Shown here: piece after piece, positions 1 through 11,971 of the stretch | Position numbering within the stretch: the first letter of the stretch is position 1 | Layout: each line of letters starts with the position of its first letter | Assembly: GCA_027625915.1 (NCBI GenBank) | Contig: JANTQA010000019.1 | Span: forward strand, 5,001 to 69,000 | DNA: 64,000 nucleotides | Direction of reading: 5' to 3' | DNA from: Anaeramoeba flamelloides | Lineage: Eukaryota > Metamonada > Anaeramoebidae | Program-made: the position numbers and the translations under genes | The notes under the pieces: model-generated | The model's database searches: none | Told to the model about the DNA's origin: nothing | What the model saw: the letters and a program-made list of their open reading frames with translations, nothing else

Positions 1-229
1 GCCCTTTTATTTTTTCTACGAGATCACTTTCTTCTTTTGTGGGCTTTGTTGTTTTGTTGTCTGTGGTTTTGTGTGTTTGGTCAAATACTGCATCTTCAAC
101 TTTGTTTGTTTGTTTTTTCGATTTTTGATACGAAGAAAAAGTTCTCAATCTGTTTCTTGTTCCTACAGAAAAAAAGGAAATTGCTTGTGAGTTCACAAGT
201 CGTAAATTATTTAATGGGACTAAGGACAT
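1..229 (-). CDS. 5' end of a gene with a mitochondrial-type presequence (partial)
   Basis: Reading leftwards from an ATG at 229, 76 codons stay open to the window edge. The first 35 residues have the look of a mitochondrial or hydrogenosomal targeting peptide: they begin MSLVPLNNLRLVNSQ, carry several Arg and no acidic residue, alternate hydrophobic and basic positions, and pass through RLRTFSSYQ, which resembles an R-x-F-S processing site. The rest is hydrophilic and ends in EESDLVEKIKG, which could open a coiled coil (a GrpE-like start is one possibility, pure guess). Codon choice (CAC, GAC, CTC, GTC) is richer than in flanking DNA, which supports real coding. No stop or intron is needed. 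The mature domain lies outside the window, so the product is unknown. Confidence 0.6.
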   Translation of the reverse strand, partial: MSLVPLNNLRLVNSQAISFFSVGTRNRLRTFSSYQKSKKQTNKVEDAVFDQTHKTTDNKTTKPTKEESDLVEKIKG

Positions 230-689
230 AAGAAGCAAAAATTCAAATAAACAAAAAAATGAAAATATCTTTTTCCATTTTAACAATAATAAAAACCACT
301 TAACAGTCAATTGTTGACTCTTTGAAACCTTTCAAACATTTAAAACAATTTATTCCAATTTCAAAGTTTTTTTTAAATACTTTTAAATGGAAAAAACGTT
401 GTAAAAGTGCCAAGGCTTTTGTAAAAATCCTGAGATTTTTTAAAGCCTACTTTGATAAAAGTAACCAAGTTACACTCACCTGTCAAAACTTATTCTTTGT
501 TGATACTAAATTTGTCTTTAAATTGTGATTTTATACAAATTGTACTTTGAACGATGTACTTACAAAATTTAATTTGAGGATTTCATTTGCTAAAGCAAAA
601 TATGCTAAATTTAACTCAATAAAACTCCTTTATACCAACGAAATTTGAAACTTGTGTGAATGTATTAAATATAATATTGCTGTTTTTAA

Positions 690-935
690 GAACTTTCAAT
701 ATTCTATGTACTCGTGTGCTGGGATCCTATGTTGCAAGACAGAAAAACCATTTAATTAAATATTTGTTGAAGGAAAATCAAAATATTGCATTTTTTGTTC
801 ATTTTGTTATTCACCAACAACCATTTTTAATCTCATAACTTTTCTGATTTTCAAACAAAAACAAGGTAAATTTAAAATCTACTTTGTCTACTTCTTGGTT
901 GTCTTTCCTTTCAGAGAATTTTGAAGTATATTTAT
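690..935 (+). repeat. Dispersed repeat Q, copy 1
   Basis: Recurs on the opposite strand at 58853-59092. Shared blocks include TTTGTTGAAGGAAAATCAAA and CAGAGAATTTTGAAGTATAT (one or two differences in the other copy). Identity is patchy, about two thirds by eye. A short reading frame crosses both copies and conserves the peptide YLLKENQNI, but neither copy has a convincing start and the frame is not clearly under selection. Confidence 0.5.
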
Positions 936-1209
936 ACTGATATATTTAATTTGATAAAACTTGAAAATAAAGAAATAAGTACCACTCAGCAAGAAAATTT
1001 AAGTTTTCAAGACTTTTCAAAGTAAATTACAAATTTTATTTGTCGTCAGTTTGATCTACAACTTTTTAAATTTCAGTAAAACTCAATTTACATTTTCCTA
1101 GAAAATCTTTAAACTTACTGATAAATTGCAATTTATGTTTGGAAATTTTTGCTTGATTTTTCCTTTTTGAAATTATTCTTATCAAGCTTTGAATAAAACA
1201 TTTTATGTT

Positions 1210-1870
1210 GTCAAGTGTTAAGTAACTCTGTAAAATCAGTTTTTCTTCAAAATATTCTTTGTCGGGTACTGTTAGATAAGTAACAGTTTAAAGATTTATC
1301 AAAATGGATATTGAACAAATAATTTTTGGAAATTTATTAGAATTTATCAGTATCATTTTTTAAATCCAATAATGTGTGTTGTGTATCTCAAAGGAACTTC
1401 TACTGGATACAAAATTAAGAAAACACTTTCACGAATTTCTAAGATACGATAAATTCAAAAAAATATCTGAAAATATTTTGCCTCATTTTCGTTTTTAAAT
1501 CTTTTTTTTATCATTTTGAATAGAGTATTCTATTGGCTTAATTGCCGAGAAACTTTGTAAAATCAGTTTTCCCTTCAAAACATTCTTACTCTCGAGTAAT
1601 TTCAAAGTTAAACACCTAGATTACCAAAAAAAAAATTGAACTAAAAAATTTCATTAAAAAAATTTGAATTTATCAGGATCTAAAATCTTCGTTTAAATTT
1701 GATAGCTAATTCAAACTACATTTTGTGTCTCGAAATTTAAAAACAAAGAAAAAATCAGATTACGATCAAAAATAATATCAAACTTACTTTTAATGTTATT
1801 TTCATGAATGAATTTTTGTTTTCAAAAGTTTGATACAATTTTTCTTATTTTTGAGAAAGTTCAAAATTCA
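1210..1870 (+). repeat. Degenerate tandem repeat, two units of about 325 bp
   Basis: The unit starting near 1215 (CTCTGTAAAATCAGTTTTTC, TTGAACAAATAATTTTTGG, GAATTTATCAGTATC, then a TGTGT...ATCTC block) recurs from about 1545 in the same order (CTTTGTAAAATCAGTTTTCC, TTGAACTAAAAAATTTC, GAATTTATCAGGATC, TTGTGTCTC). Order and spacing are kept while sequence has drifted, so this is an old duplication or two copies of one element. Confidence 0.45.
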
Positions 1871-2684
1871 ACATAATTCTGAAATATTTCAAAACAATTT
1901 ATTTTTGTTCAAGAAGAAAAAAATCTTTTTACCGATGAAAGAAGTGAATTATATTATTCTTTAAAAATCCACTAAGTTTGAAAATAATCCCAGTATAAAC
2001 AATCAACTTTATTTAAAAAAAAATTACTCTAATTATTTTAAAATATAAAAATTAAACCGATATCCCCATAAAAGAATTTAAAAATATATAATCATTAAAA
2101 TAGAAACGAGCAGTAGTAATTTCCAAAAAAAAAAAGGTTAATTTTCAAAAAAGGCTATTTAATATTTACTAAAATCTGCTAATATTTATATGGATTAATG
2201 TCTTGATAATTTTGATTTTTAATCAAATGAAAAAATTATGACAACCCCCCTTTAAGTTTGAAATACTTTCTATTTTTTTATTGATTAAAAAATCACAAGT
2301 TTACTCCCCTTAAATAAAATCATCAAACAATTAAAGATCATTTATTTATTTTTGATAATAATTCAATTTTTGATTTACATATAATCCATTAAATAAAAAC
2401 TACAAATTTTCTAATATAAGTTTTAGATAGCATTTTTTTTTTTGGGGGGGGATTGTTGTTTTTTTCAATAGGATGCTCAGATTTTTGGTTTTTTAATTTT
2501 TTTAGAAAATCTATTGATTTTTTAGTTTTCATTTCATAAAGATATCAACTCATCTCAGATAAGTATTATTCTACTTATATGTTCTTTTTTCTTTAATGTT
2601 AATTTAAAGAAAAGAATTGATGTTTGAAAAAACTGTTAGTATCTCTTTGACAGAACAATGTTTATACAAGATATTTTTTATAGA

Positions 2685-3325
2685 TATTTACTCACTTTTT
2701 AATTTCGATTGGAGTGGATTTGGGGTTTTATCTCTAATTCTTATAAAAATATATTTTCAAAATTTTGGATCAGAATAATTTTTTCAATTGTTCGATCAAA
2801 AATCATTTTTTCAATTATATCAAATTATTTTTTTTATTTTTTTTTGATTTTTGTTTTTCTTTTTCTTTTTCTTTTTTTTTTGATTTTTTTCACTTTTTAT
2901 ATTTTCATTTTCTTTATCATTTGCTTTCGTTTATCTTCTACTTTTTAGATTTTTTTTTTAAAAAAAGATCAAGTGAAAAAAAAAAGATCTTTATGAAATA
3001 CAAATAATTTTATTGAAAATTGATACTATGTAATGTCTTTTAAAATAAGTTTAATTATCAAAAAAAAATCTTCTTGTTAAATATTTTTTAAGATGAAAGT
3101 TTCGACATAATATATCCCTAAGGCTCATCTCAAAAATTCTGGTTCACTTTTTGTTATTTTTGATTTTATTTTTTATAAATTCATAAAATATTAGAGTTTT
3201 TTATATATTTATAATAATTTAAAAGTGATTTTTCATGAGATTTAATTGTTATTTGTTCTTCAATACTCAAGAATATATATTTTTTTTAAATTTATTATTT
3301 CAGGTGAGTCACAATTTTTGAAATG
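2685..3325 (-). repeat. Element C, copy 1
   Basis: Bounded by ACTCACTTTTTAATTTCGAT at 2692 and GTGAGTCACAATTTTTGAAA at 3304, the complement of the ends of the copy at 22990-23935. The interior shares the order: end block, CAAGAATA(A/T) block, TTTAAAT-ATT-TAAATATATAAAAA block, poly-purine/pyrimidine tract. Terminal GTGAGTC-type motifs in inverted order suggest terminal inverted repeats of a non-autonomous DNA element. The two small open frames here (about 80 codons) are poly-Phe artefacts of the T-tracts. Confidence 0.55.
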
Positions 3326-3516
3326 GAGTTTATATCTAAATAGGAATTGATGTTTTTTTTTCTTTAATTTAGTTTTTGGAAAGTAAATTTAGTTTCAAAT
3401 ACTTCTAATGACTCTGTATCTCGATATATATATACTCTCTTTGAATTAGAAGACACACATATAATCACTTAAAAAATCTTTCCTTAAAAGATAAAATATA
3501 TCTAAAAATGTAATCC

Positions 3517-4730
3517 TTAAGGGGTAAGTACATTTTTCATATTTTGAGTGCTACCATTTATGTGAAAATGAATTATTCAAATCATTTATTTAGTGAAAAA
3601 CCTTGATATTTAAATAAATACTAGAGTGGAATATATTCATAGTATAAGATATTTTCATATCAACAAAAAAACACAAATCAAAAAAATGAAAAAATTGATC
3701 AAAAAAAAATAAATAAAAATCATTTATTAGTTGATCTTATCTACAATATTTTACACAATTAATTATTCTTTATTAGGTTTTATTTTTAATTCTTTATTAA
3801 AAAAAATTTATTTGGAAAATTTTTGATAAACAAATTACTGTTTATTTCGAAATAATTTCCAAAATGAATTTAAAAATCCTATTTTCATTTATGTCATCTA
3901 ATTCTAGTTTTCGTTCATACGAAAATCAGAGATTTTTTTAATTCTTCTTGAGAATAATGGTTTATTGGACAAATTAGTTTGATTTTATAATTATTTATTT
4001 TCCATTTAAATGAAAACTCAAAAAAATTCTGAATCTGATTGAAATTTGTTATAGAATTTCTGAATTTTTTTTAATTTGAATCTTTTTGTAGTTGTTTTTT
4101 GATTCCAAGAATTCAACCCCTTTATTTTAATTTTTGAAATAGTATTCTTTGTTTTGGCTTTGTTTGATAAAAATATTTTTAAAAAGAATTTAGAAAGCAA
4201 ATTTGTCACAAAAAGGTTTTTTAAAATAATAATAAATAGTAATGGGGTGAGAAATTCAAGGAAAAAAATAGTTTGTATTCAAGTAAACTAAGAAGTTAAA
4301 GAAAACCAATCTTCCAAAATAGTCTTTTATCGATTTTTTTTTTTTTCAATCTTGATTTCAACAAATTTATATGGAATGGTGATCTTTCTTGTTTGGGTTT
4401 CTAAAAGAAAAAGGTATGTTTCAAATGCACACCCTTTCGGGTATATTTTGTTGGTTTTCTGTTTGATTAATTTCGATCATTGGTATAAACACATTTCTAG
4501 ATCCAAAACTTTATTTAATAAAACTAAAAATTGAATCAAAAAAAATGTTCAAAAAATTGAAAAAATTAAGATTCAACTCTGAATTACTTTGATTCCATTC
4601 ATGAATAGACTAGTGGATGGTGTTTTGGTTTCAAAGTTTCAATATCTGGTGGCACACAAAAAATATTTTTTTCAGTAAGGTTAACACAATTAAAAATTTT
4701 CAAAATGGTAAAATGTACTTACTTCCTTAA
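3517..4730 (+). mobile_element. Element A, copy 1: non-autonomous TIR element flanked by TTAA
   Basis: Starts TTAAGGGGTAAGTACATTTT and ends with the complement of TTAAGGAAGTAAGTACATTTT, giving terminal inverted repeats of about 30 bp with a few mismatches; TTAA is present at both outer edges. Length is 1214 bp. Four relatives occur in the window: 28485-29953 (full length, with an insertion), 60774-61858 (inverted, truncated), 14561-14945 and 56945-57170 (one end only). Open frames at 4018-4209 (-) and 4352-4534 (+) are not conserved as proteins between copies, so I see no transposase. TTAA target use is characteristic of piggyBac-type elements; the family assignment is inference. Confidence 0.7.
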
Positions 4731-5146
4731 CAAATAAAAAATAAAAAAATTCTCAATTTTTTTTGATATTTTTGGTTTTGAGTGTTTCCAATTTTTTGGA
4801 ATGGGATTTATATTTTTTCTTTTTGTAAAAAATTAAAAACAATTTATTGTTTTCAACATCATTCTTGAAGAAAAAAAAAATGATAAAAATAAAATTTAAA
4901 GAGTTGTAATTTTTAAAAGAATAGAACCATTTATTTTGATATATTTTGATTTCTTTTTTCCTATTCTCTATTTTATTTTAGCTAGATTCAACCAAATTGG
5001 AAATTGAAATTTCAATCTGATTCTTTAAAGGTTTTTAATAATATAATACTATTGTATATATAAATAAATATCCAATAATATATATTAAATATTCTAAATT
5101 GTATCTTTAAATTGAATCTTAAGAAGAGATAATAAAATAAAAAAAA
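4731..5146. other. Intergenic, 3' of NAC-alpha
   Basis: AT-rich spacer with no supported gene. It should contain the NAC-alpha 3' UTR and polyadenylation site, which I cannot place because AATAAA-like strings are everywhere. Confidence 0.5.
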
Positions 5147-7638
5147 TTATGTTAAGCTAATAATAGCATTAACTTTATCACCACCAGCTTCTTTAAGTGC
5201 CTTGATAGCAACTGAACGGGTACATTTTGCTTGATCCATTACTATTTGAATATCTTCAACATTAATTCCTGTTAAGTCTTCTTCTTCATTTTCTTCAGTT
5301 TTTTCAGTTTCTTTTTTTTCTTCGTTTTTTTCAGTTTCTACTTTTTCTTCCTTTTCTTCTTTTTCTTCCTTTTCTTCCTTTTCTTCTTCTTCTTCTTTTT
5401 CTTCTTTCTTTTTAATGGGTAAAAAAATAATAAATAATCAATTAAAATAAATAAATACATCAAAAAAAAATTCAATTAATTAAGAAACGAATTCGTCGAA
5501 AAGACAAAAAAAAATATAAAGAAAGAAAGAAACTTAATTCCTTTCATTTTAGTCAATAAATAAAACCGAAAATTAAGGTTTTATGGAACTATTGATCTTA
5601 AAACATTCTGTAAGAGTCATGTTATCTAATTTTGAATTAGCAATTGTGAATAATTATAGTTTGTTTATCCTTCAAAATGATCGATAATTAATTTAAAATG
5701 GATTAATTCTATTTTAAAATTCTTCATATTTTATTCTATTTGAAAAAAAAAGTGTTCTGATAATTGTTGAATTAATCCTTAAGCATTGTGAAAAAATTCT
5801 CAAAAAAAAAAAATTATTAACTTTTTTCCATCTTATACACAATCCCATTTTCTAAATCTTGATGTAATTTAATTAGATTGGTTTTAAAATCCATTAAATC
5901 TCAGATTACAGCTAATACAAAAAAGTGATGAACAAAAGTTTTAAAAAGTGTTGCTCAAACTGCTTGAATCACTCTTTTAAGCGGTTTGAAGCAACACTTT
6001 TTTAAAAATTTTGTATATCACTTTTTTAAAACAGCTGTATAAAAAATATTTTAATTTTTAGTGCAAAATAAAATCAAATAAAGCTATTTATCATATCATT
6101 TTTTAAGCAAAACTTTTGAAGAAGAACTTTTGAAGAAGAACCTTTTTTCAAATTAAATTTCGACATCAATTTATGTTGTTATACATGATTTATAAGAACC
6201 TTCTAATACAAAAGTTTTGGTATCAACTGTATCCTTATTATCAACAAAAAAGTTCTAGAATTTACCAATCAGTAATTTTTGCAATAAAAATTCAAAAATT
6301 TGATTTCAAATTTCCAAGAATATTTTCCGAAGAATAAAATAAATTATCAGGTATCCTAATACTAAAAAGTGAAATCAAAAAATATACTAAACTTCAGAGT
6401 TTATCGAGTTTAAATTTTAATTGACATTAGATGAAAAAAAATAACTAGTTAAAAATAAAAAAAAAGTGAAAAACGAGTTTTAATCGGGAATATTAATAGA
6501 ACCTGAAAATTAAAAGTAAGATCAATTAGCTGGAATACTAGTATTTGAAATTCAAATGGGAATTAATTTTTCAGGTAATTATCTTTTTTTTCAATTCTTC
6601 AATTCTTCATCTGACTTTAATTTTCGAGTTGTATGTTCACTTCAATATAAAAGTAACAAACAAACAAATAGAGATCATTAATTAACAATCTATTCCTTTG
6701 AAAACTCTATTTGTAAAAAAATAAAAGGAAAGGTGAAAGTTTATTCCCCTATATCCTATTCAGTTTTGAAAAAAAAAAAAAAAAAAACTAAATGGTCTCA
6801 GGAAGCGAAAATTGCTTCCAAGCATAATACGAATACCAGTATCTCAAAGATCTGAATACTCTTTTAAAACATAAAATTATTTGAATTATTGTATGTTTCT
6901 TCATTTTCTAAACTGTCAATACCATACAATTGTTTTTTCTTGAAAATAAAAGATAAATCTTTGGATTATGAATCCAGTCTTTGGATATTCTCTTCATAAA
7001 TAAAAAGAAATTTTGTGTTTAATGTGGTTTCTCGATTGGTGGTTGGTTATTCAAAGAACCAAAGTTGTTTTTCTTTCTCAAATCAGAGGAAAAATTATTT
7101 TTTCAAAAAAATAAAAAAATGAAGAAAAAAGCAAAGCAAGAAAAAAATAGCAAAATCGAAGAAATTAAACAAAAATTACTTTTCCAAGTAAGTCACTGAC
7201 TTGATCCCCAGCAGTTTGTTGTAAAAGTTTGTTTGGATCTTGTACAGTTAATACACCAAAAATTACGTGATGGTCTTTTTTTCTTGTCACATAAACGTCT
7301 GGATCATAAATGATAAGTTCGGAAGATTCAGATTGTTTTTTGATTACAACCATATTGACACCCTTTAATGGTTTTAATTTTAATTTGGAGACTTGTCTTC
7401 GAATTTTCTTTTCAAGTTTGCTTTGTCTTCTTTTCTTTTTTGGTTTTTGTTCTTCGTGTTTGTGTTCATGTTCGTGATCGTGGTCATGGTGGTGGTGTTC
7501 GTGTTCGTGTTTTTTTTCTTCTTTTTTTTCTGTTTCTTCGTCAATTTCTTCAACCTGTGGTTGGTTTTCTTTTTCTTCTTTCTTTTTCATTTCTTGTTCA
7601 ATTTTTTTGATTTCGTTTTCGTCGGTGGTGATTGACAT
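5147..7638 (-). CDS. NACA: Nascent polypeptide-associated complex subunit alpha (NAC-alpha), two exons
   Basis: NAC-alpha pairs with the beta subunit at the ribosome exit tunnel and shields nascent chains. Exon 1 is 7180-7638 (153 codons), exon 2 is 5147-5407 (86 codons plus TAA); both junctions are phase 0, giving 239 residues. Residues 1-43 are acidic/lysine-rich, 44-61 are a His/Glu/Asp tract ([18 protein letters not shown]), then the basic ribosome-contact stretch [20 protein letters not shown] leads into the NAC domain ([34 protein letters not shown]). Exon 2 opens with a Lys/Glu linker and ends with the C-terminal UBA domain: [20 protein letters not shown], then [20 protein letters not shown]. 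The UBA identifies the alpha rather than beta subunit. The intron (1772 nt) uses GTAATT and a purine-rich AAAAAG acceptor chosen because it keeps frame; the exact acceptor could be one of several nearby AGs. A 131-bp fold-back sits in the intron. Confidence 0.9.
5908..6038. repeat. 131-bp fold-back in the NAC-alpha intron
   Basis: ACAGCT at 5908 and AGCTGT at 6033 bracket an inverted repeat. Left arm: AAAAAAGTGAT, ACAAAAG, TTTTAAAAAGTGTTGCT, CAAACTGCTTGA; right arm gives the complement with small gaps and a few mismatches. The loop is about 7 nt around ATCACTC. The arms alone would fold into a stem of roughly 50-60 bp. It looks like a small fold-back transposon relic; no second copy is visible in the window. 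Confidence 0.6.
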
Positions 7639-10348
7639 TACCTTTAAATTCTATTTTAGATTTCTACAACAATAAGATCAAGTTAATTTGCAAAAAGATG
7701 GAGAAAAAAAAAAATGAAAACAAACAAGAGATTAAAAAGAGTCAAAATACAGAGAGAAAAAAAAAAAAAAAAAAATTAAAAGAAAGCAAAAGTTTAATAA
7801 AAAAGAAAAAAATTTACATTTAAACAAATAAAAGAATATTTCTAAAAAAAATGATCTTGGGGGATTTTTACAGGAAAAGAAGAGTACAAAAATAATGGTG
7901 AACTTTTTTTACTTGGCAACACTCATTGAGTTTTTGGAAATTATTTTCAAATTTAAAAAGTTAATTAAAAAGATCAATATTTAATTACTTTCAATTTAAA
8001 AGTTTTTACTATTAAAACATTGAAAATAACTTGTAATTTAAACAAATTTTGGTTTGAATTTTCACAAAAACAGTTTCAAGTTTATTGAAAGTTAACACTC
8101 CATATTTTTTTTAATATACTCTGACTTTCAAAAAATTCAACCAAAAAAAAAATTCTTAGGATATTTATCTAAAATATCAAAAAGGTTTTAAAAAGATATC
8201 ACATTTACAAAAAAATCAATTTAACTAAAAAAAGGTGAAAAAACATTCCCAAATTCCATAAAATCAAATTTTAACTCAAAATCGAATTTTTTCTTTTTTT
8301 CAATTTCCAAAAGTTGTATTATCTTCAATTTCCAATGAATTATTTTCTTTAAATACAGAACCAATTTAATTCTTTTGAATACAAATTGTGGTTATTTTAT
8401 AACCCTCTTTATTTGACAATGTAAGGAATTTCGGAATATTCTTGAGAAAAAATATTTCATTTGAGTAGAAAAAAAATGAAAAAAAAAATTTCAAGAGATC
8501 AAAAAGCGCCCAAAAGTTCCACACTTCAAAACCAGAACCATACTTTTTAAAAATATAATTTACAGCAATGTTAATTGGAAATTGAGTGTCGCCGTTTTGT
8601 CTCTTTTTTCTTAAAAAGTCTTCTTTTTTGATTGTTGATTTTTTGAAGATTGATTATGTTTCACTCCTTGTTTAGTTTTGGATTGATATTAGACACCCAT
8701 AAAAATCATTATTGATTTTTTTTTTCTGTTTCGTAAAATGATTTTTAACAATAAAAACTTTATCCTTCAAATCAATTTTTTACGCTTTTTTATTTTTATA
8801 AAACTGAAATATCGTTGAAATTTGAAAAAATATAAAAGAATACTAAGAAATTGAATTCTTGGAAACTGGAAGGTAGATAGTTACAAAAGGTATTGGAAGT
8901 GTTTAATAGACTGTCTATTCTCGTATTGAAGATTCAAATTAACTTAAGGTCCACGCTACAAATTTGATTTTTATATTCAGAATGGTGATTTAAATACCAG
9001 TAATAGAAGAAAGCAGGTCAAAATTTTAAAATATCTTATTGTTGATATTCTTTACTTACAAAATTTATAGATACCAAGTTTCAAAAAATTTTGATTGACA
9101 AAGAAACCAAAAAAAAAACTATTTTTTTTATTAGATCAAATTTTTTTTTTCAATTTTTTCAGAAAAAGAAAACTATTAAATTAATTTTATTTATGATATC
9201 ATTAATATTTTTTACCTTGTTTATTACGATTTTCATCATTATAATAGAATGAATAGTCTTTTTTGAAAGAAATATTAATCTAAGATCATTTTTCTTTTTT
9301 GAGATAATTCTTTTGGTAAACCCAAAAAGGTGATTTATTCAAATCCTTGAAAAAATAATTGTATTACTTTAAGAAGGATAGTTATGAACAATTAAATCTT
9401 TCAAACAATCTAAAAAAATTACTTATAAATTGTGTTTTTGTTTCAATATGAAATTTGAATTTTTAAAATAGAATTTTCTTTAAGATATTCGGGAATTGTG
9501 TAATTTTATCTCCAAAATACATATTCATTGCTTTTTCAAACATAAATGATATAAATAGTTCATAATAAATTTTGATTAATACCTATTAATTTGTTAAAAA
9601 ATTTTTTATTTATTTTTTTTCATTTTTTGAAAACCATAAAAAAACTTTTTACAAACCTTAAAGAATATAAATAAATTTCTGAACAGATCCAATTTTCTTG
9701 ATAAAAGTTTGTTTAACATCTACCGAATATTCATTTTTTTAATCACCTATACCCCAATTAGTTTTATTTAATAAAATTTGAATTGAAATATTACAAAAAA
9801 ATTATAATCACCAAATAAAAAATTTTGTTTCTAAATCAATACTTTCTAAATATTAAAATAAAAATAATAGATTTTACCATTTCCATGAATAAAATTTATG
9901 GCTAATAAGCATCATAGGTTACTTTTTTTACGTTTGATATTGGAAATATGTGAATTTTAGAATCTAAAAAATTAGAATCAAATTAATAAATTGTTTAGAG
10001 GGGGGTTAACTCATCAAACTAATTAATCGAAACACAAATTACAACAATAAAACAATTAGCCTCTTAGCAGGATTTCATTTCTTTTTTTTTAAAAAAATAC
10101 TATCACTTAATTGTTATGATTGTTTAAATTTTATGATTTCTTCCAAAACTTAAAGTTTTTTATTAATACAAAAATATACTTAAATAATTAATAAAACACT
10201 AATAAAGAAAGGTGTGGCTTTTTTACGAGATTAAAATGGATAGAGAATCTATATAATTTTTTTTTTCACTCATAAAAAGATCTTTAATAATAATTATATG
10301 GTCCAAATATCTTAAAGTAATCACCATATTCAGTTCCAGGAATTTGAT
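7639..10348. other. Intergenic, upstream of NAC-alpha
   Basis: About 2.7 kb with no supported gene. Only repeat P (8385-8730) is recognisable; the remainder is AT-rich with long A and T runs. Confidence 0.5.
8385..8730 (+). repeat. Dispersed repeat P, copy 1
   Basis: Resembles 30326-30670 in the same orientation: TTATTTTATAACCCTCT, TTTGA(C/T)AA(T/A)GTAAGGA, a purine tract ending CAAGA(G/T)(A/C)TC, GTTTCAC / GTGAAAC block and ATTAGA block occur in order. Divergence is high, so this is an old repeat without visible ends. Confidence 0.4.
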
Positions 10349-10547
10349 TACATTCAGTTCCACTTTTAAGGCACAAACTTGCAACGAAATTTAAGACACA
10401 CAAAAAATCTCTAATTAAGGCACAAAATTCAGATTCTAGTAAAATAAATTGTAAAAAAAAAAATTCCAAAAAATGTGCCTTATTAAGAGATTTTTTTGTG
10501 CCTTAAATTTCGTTGAAAGTTTGTGCCTTAAAAGTGGACTGACTGTA
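10349..10547. mobile_element. Palindromic MITE B, copy 1
   Basis: A 199-bp near-perfect inverted repeat from TACATTCAGTTCCACTTTTA to AAAGTGGACTGACTGTA. The canonical end, seen in other copies, is CAGTCAGTTTCACTTTTAAG followed by GCACAAACTTTCAACG, with TA at both edges. TA target and CAGT ends are typical of Tc1/mariner-derived MITEs. Almost the whole element pairs with itself around an A-run loop. This copy lies within a longer AT-rich spacer and overlaps no gene. Confidence 0.8.
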
Positions 10548-11137
10548 CGTTTTATATTAAAGATTTTCATAATAAGCAAGATATCAAAACTGTGTGTCTC
10601 CAAGTATACATGCAGTCATTTGTACAAAGAAAGAAAATAACTATATATATATATATATATATATTGTTGTGTGATATTTATAGTACCCAGCTAAAATAAA
10701 AATTTATTACTCCTGAAAAAATTTGTCAAATTGTGCGAATCATTATTTTTTATAATATGGGGAAGTCTAATTAAAAAAAAATAATTAAAAAAATAGAAAG
10801 AATTTTAAGTTTTTTTATTTTTTTTTGTTTAAAATCATAAAATTTCGAATAATTTTTAAATTCTAATAAAAGTATTAATACTAATTACTCTCAACTAAAA
10901 AATTAACTTTTTCTAAATTAAAAAATTTTTAAAAAATTATTTTCTTCTCCCTCTTTAAACCCTCAAAATCAATAACACTAGCAAATAACAAATCCTTTTA
11001 TTTCTATTTTTTTTAAGAAAAAAAAAAAATGACTTATTAATTAAGATCAAGAGTAATTCACATCTTTTTGATTCATATTTATCTTCTATTTTTTATATTT
11101 AGTGACTTTTAAAAAAACAATTAACCATTTATTTCCT

Positions 11138-11172
<35 letters not shown>

Positions 11173-11770
11173 CAACAATACTCATAATCAGTAGATTATT
11201 ATCTAACAAAGATCGTTTACTCAAAATAACCAATATATTTATTCATAGAAAATAGGTTATTTTTATCATTTTTTTGCTTTACTCTCAAAGAAAAAAATGA
11301 ATCTGTTATTAATTTTACTGCTCGAAAATTGAAAAATTCAGGATTTGTTTCTCAAATGCAAAAATAGATCTATTTAAGTTTATCAACCATTTTATTGATA
11401 CTTTCTAAAAAAAAAAATTGAAAGACTTTTTTGTAACATCTCTATAAGCGAAATTTCAAAATAAGGATTAAACTTTTATATTATTATTTTTTTCCTTTTA
11501 CATTTTTCTTTCTAAAAATCACAAGATTACACTATTTGTTTATTTATAAATCTATATTGGTTATTATTCCGAAAAATTTTTGTACTTCTTTACTAATTGA
11601 ATTTTTTGGAGATATTTAAACTCTGGATCCATAATATAATTGGGCATTAAGAGTAACGTGATTTAATTTTAGACTTTGCACGGATAAGATGATAATCCCT
11701 TAAATTGAAGAACTTTTAACTTTTTTTTTTTTAAAATTTGGATTTTCTTTTTTTTAGTATCCTACACCTC
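10548..11770. other. Intergenic with two microsatellites
   Basis: No gene seen. It contains (TA)n at 10642-10664 and (GA)n at 11141-11169 in otherwise AT-rich sequence. Confidence 0.55.
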
Positions 11771-11971
11771 TTAGTCCAAGAGAAACTTTGGAATTATTTT
11801 GAAGTTGCAATTGATAAAATTGAGAATACTTTGAAACTTTTTTTGTTCATTGAATTTTTTTACTTTGATAAACTTTGATTCTTTTTTCAACATTTGTATT
11901 TTTTGAAATTGAGATCCTTTTAATTTTTTTTTTAAATCATTTGAATTTTGGTAATTAGAGTTAGACAACAT
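11771..11971 (-). CDS. Small hypothetical reading frame, 66 codons
   Basis: ATG at 11971 starts MLSNSNYQNSNDLKKKL and the frame ends FINCNFKIIPKFLLD. The amino-acid mix (Asn, Ser, Gln, Lys) is less homopolymeric than random frames around it. The +1 frame over the 3' half also stays open (ending SLGLRGVGY), so an unseen intron or chance are both possible. No domain recognised; low confidence. Confidence 0.2.
   Translation of the reverse strand: MLSNSNYQNSNDLKKKLKGSQFQKIQMLKKESKFIKVKKFNEQKKFQSILNFINCNFKIIPKFLLD

Larger units (their letters stand above)
230..2684. other. Intergenic, AT-rich, repeat-bearing
   Basis: No convincing exon on either strand. It holds repeat Q (690-935), a two-copy tandem repeat (1210-1870), a fragment at about 330-450 whose complement recurs inside element M at 41820-41950, and at 2505-2680 a stretch resembling 29970-30140. 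The rest is AT-rich with homopolymer runs. Confidence 0.6.

Noticed and set aside
656-838. 60-codon plus-strand frame in repeat Q
   Set aside because: Some peptide similarity to the copy at 58872-59078, but that follows from DNA similarity; no selective signal visible.
2709-3007. Two overlapping frames rich in Phe
   Set aside because: Produced by T-tracts of element C; no balanced composition and not conserved in other copies.
4018-4534. Reading frames inside element A copy 1
   Set aside because: The corresponding stretches in A copies 2 and 3 are similar as DNA but do not keep the frames, so they are not transposase remnants I can support.
7368-7635. Two plus-strand frames over NAC-alpha
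   Set aside because: Antisense shadows of the His/Glu-rich coding region.
10284-10469. Minus-strand 61-codon frame
   Set aside because: Lies mostly within palindrome B copy 1.
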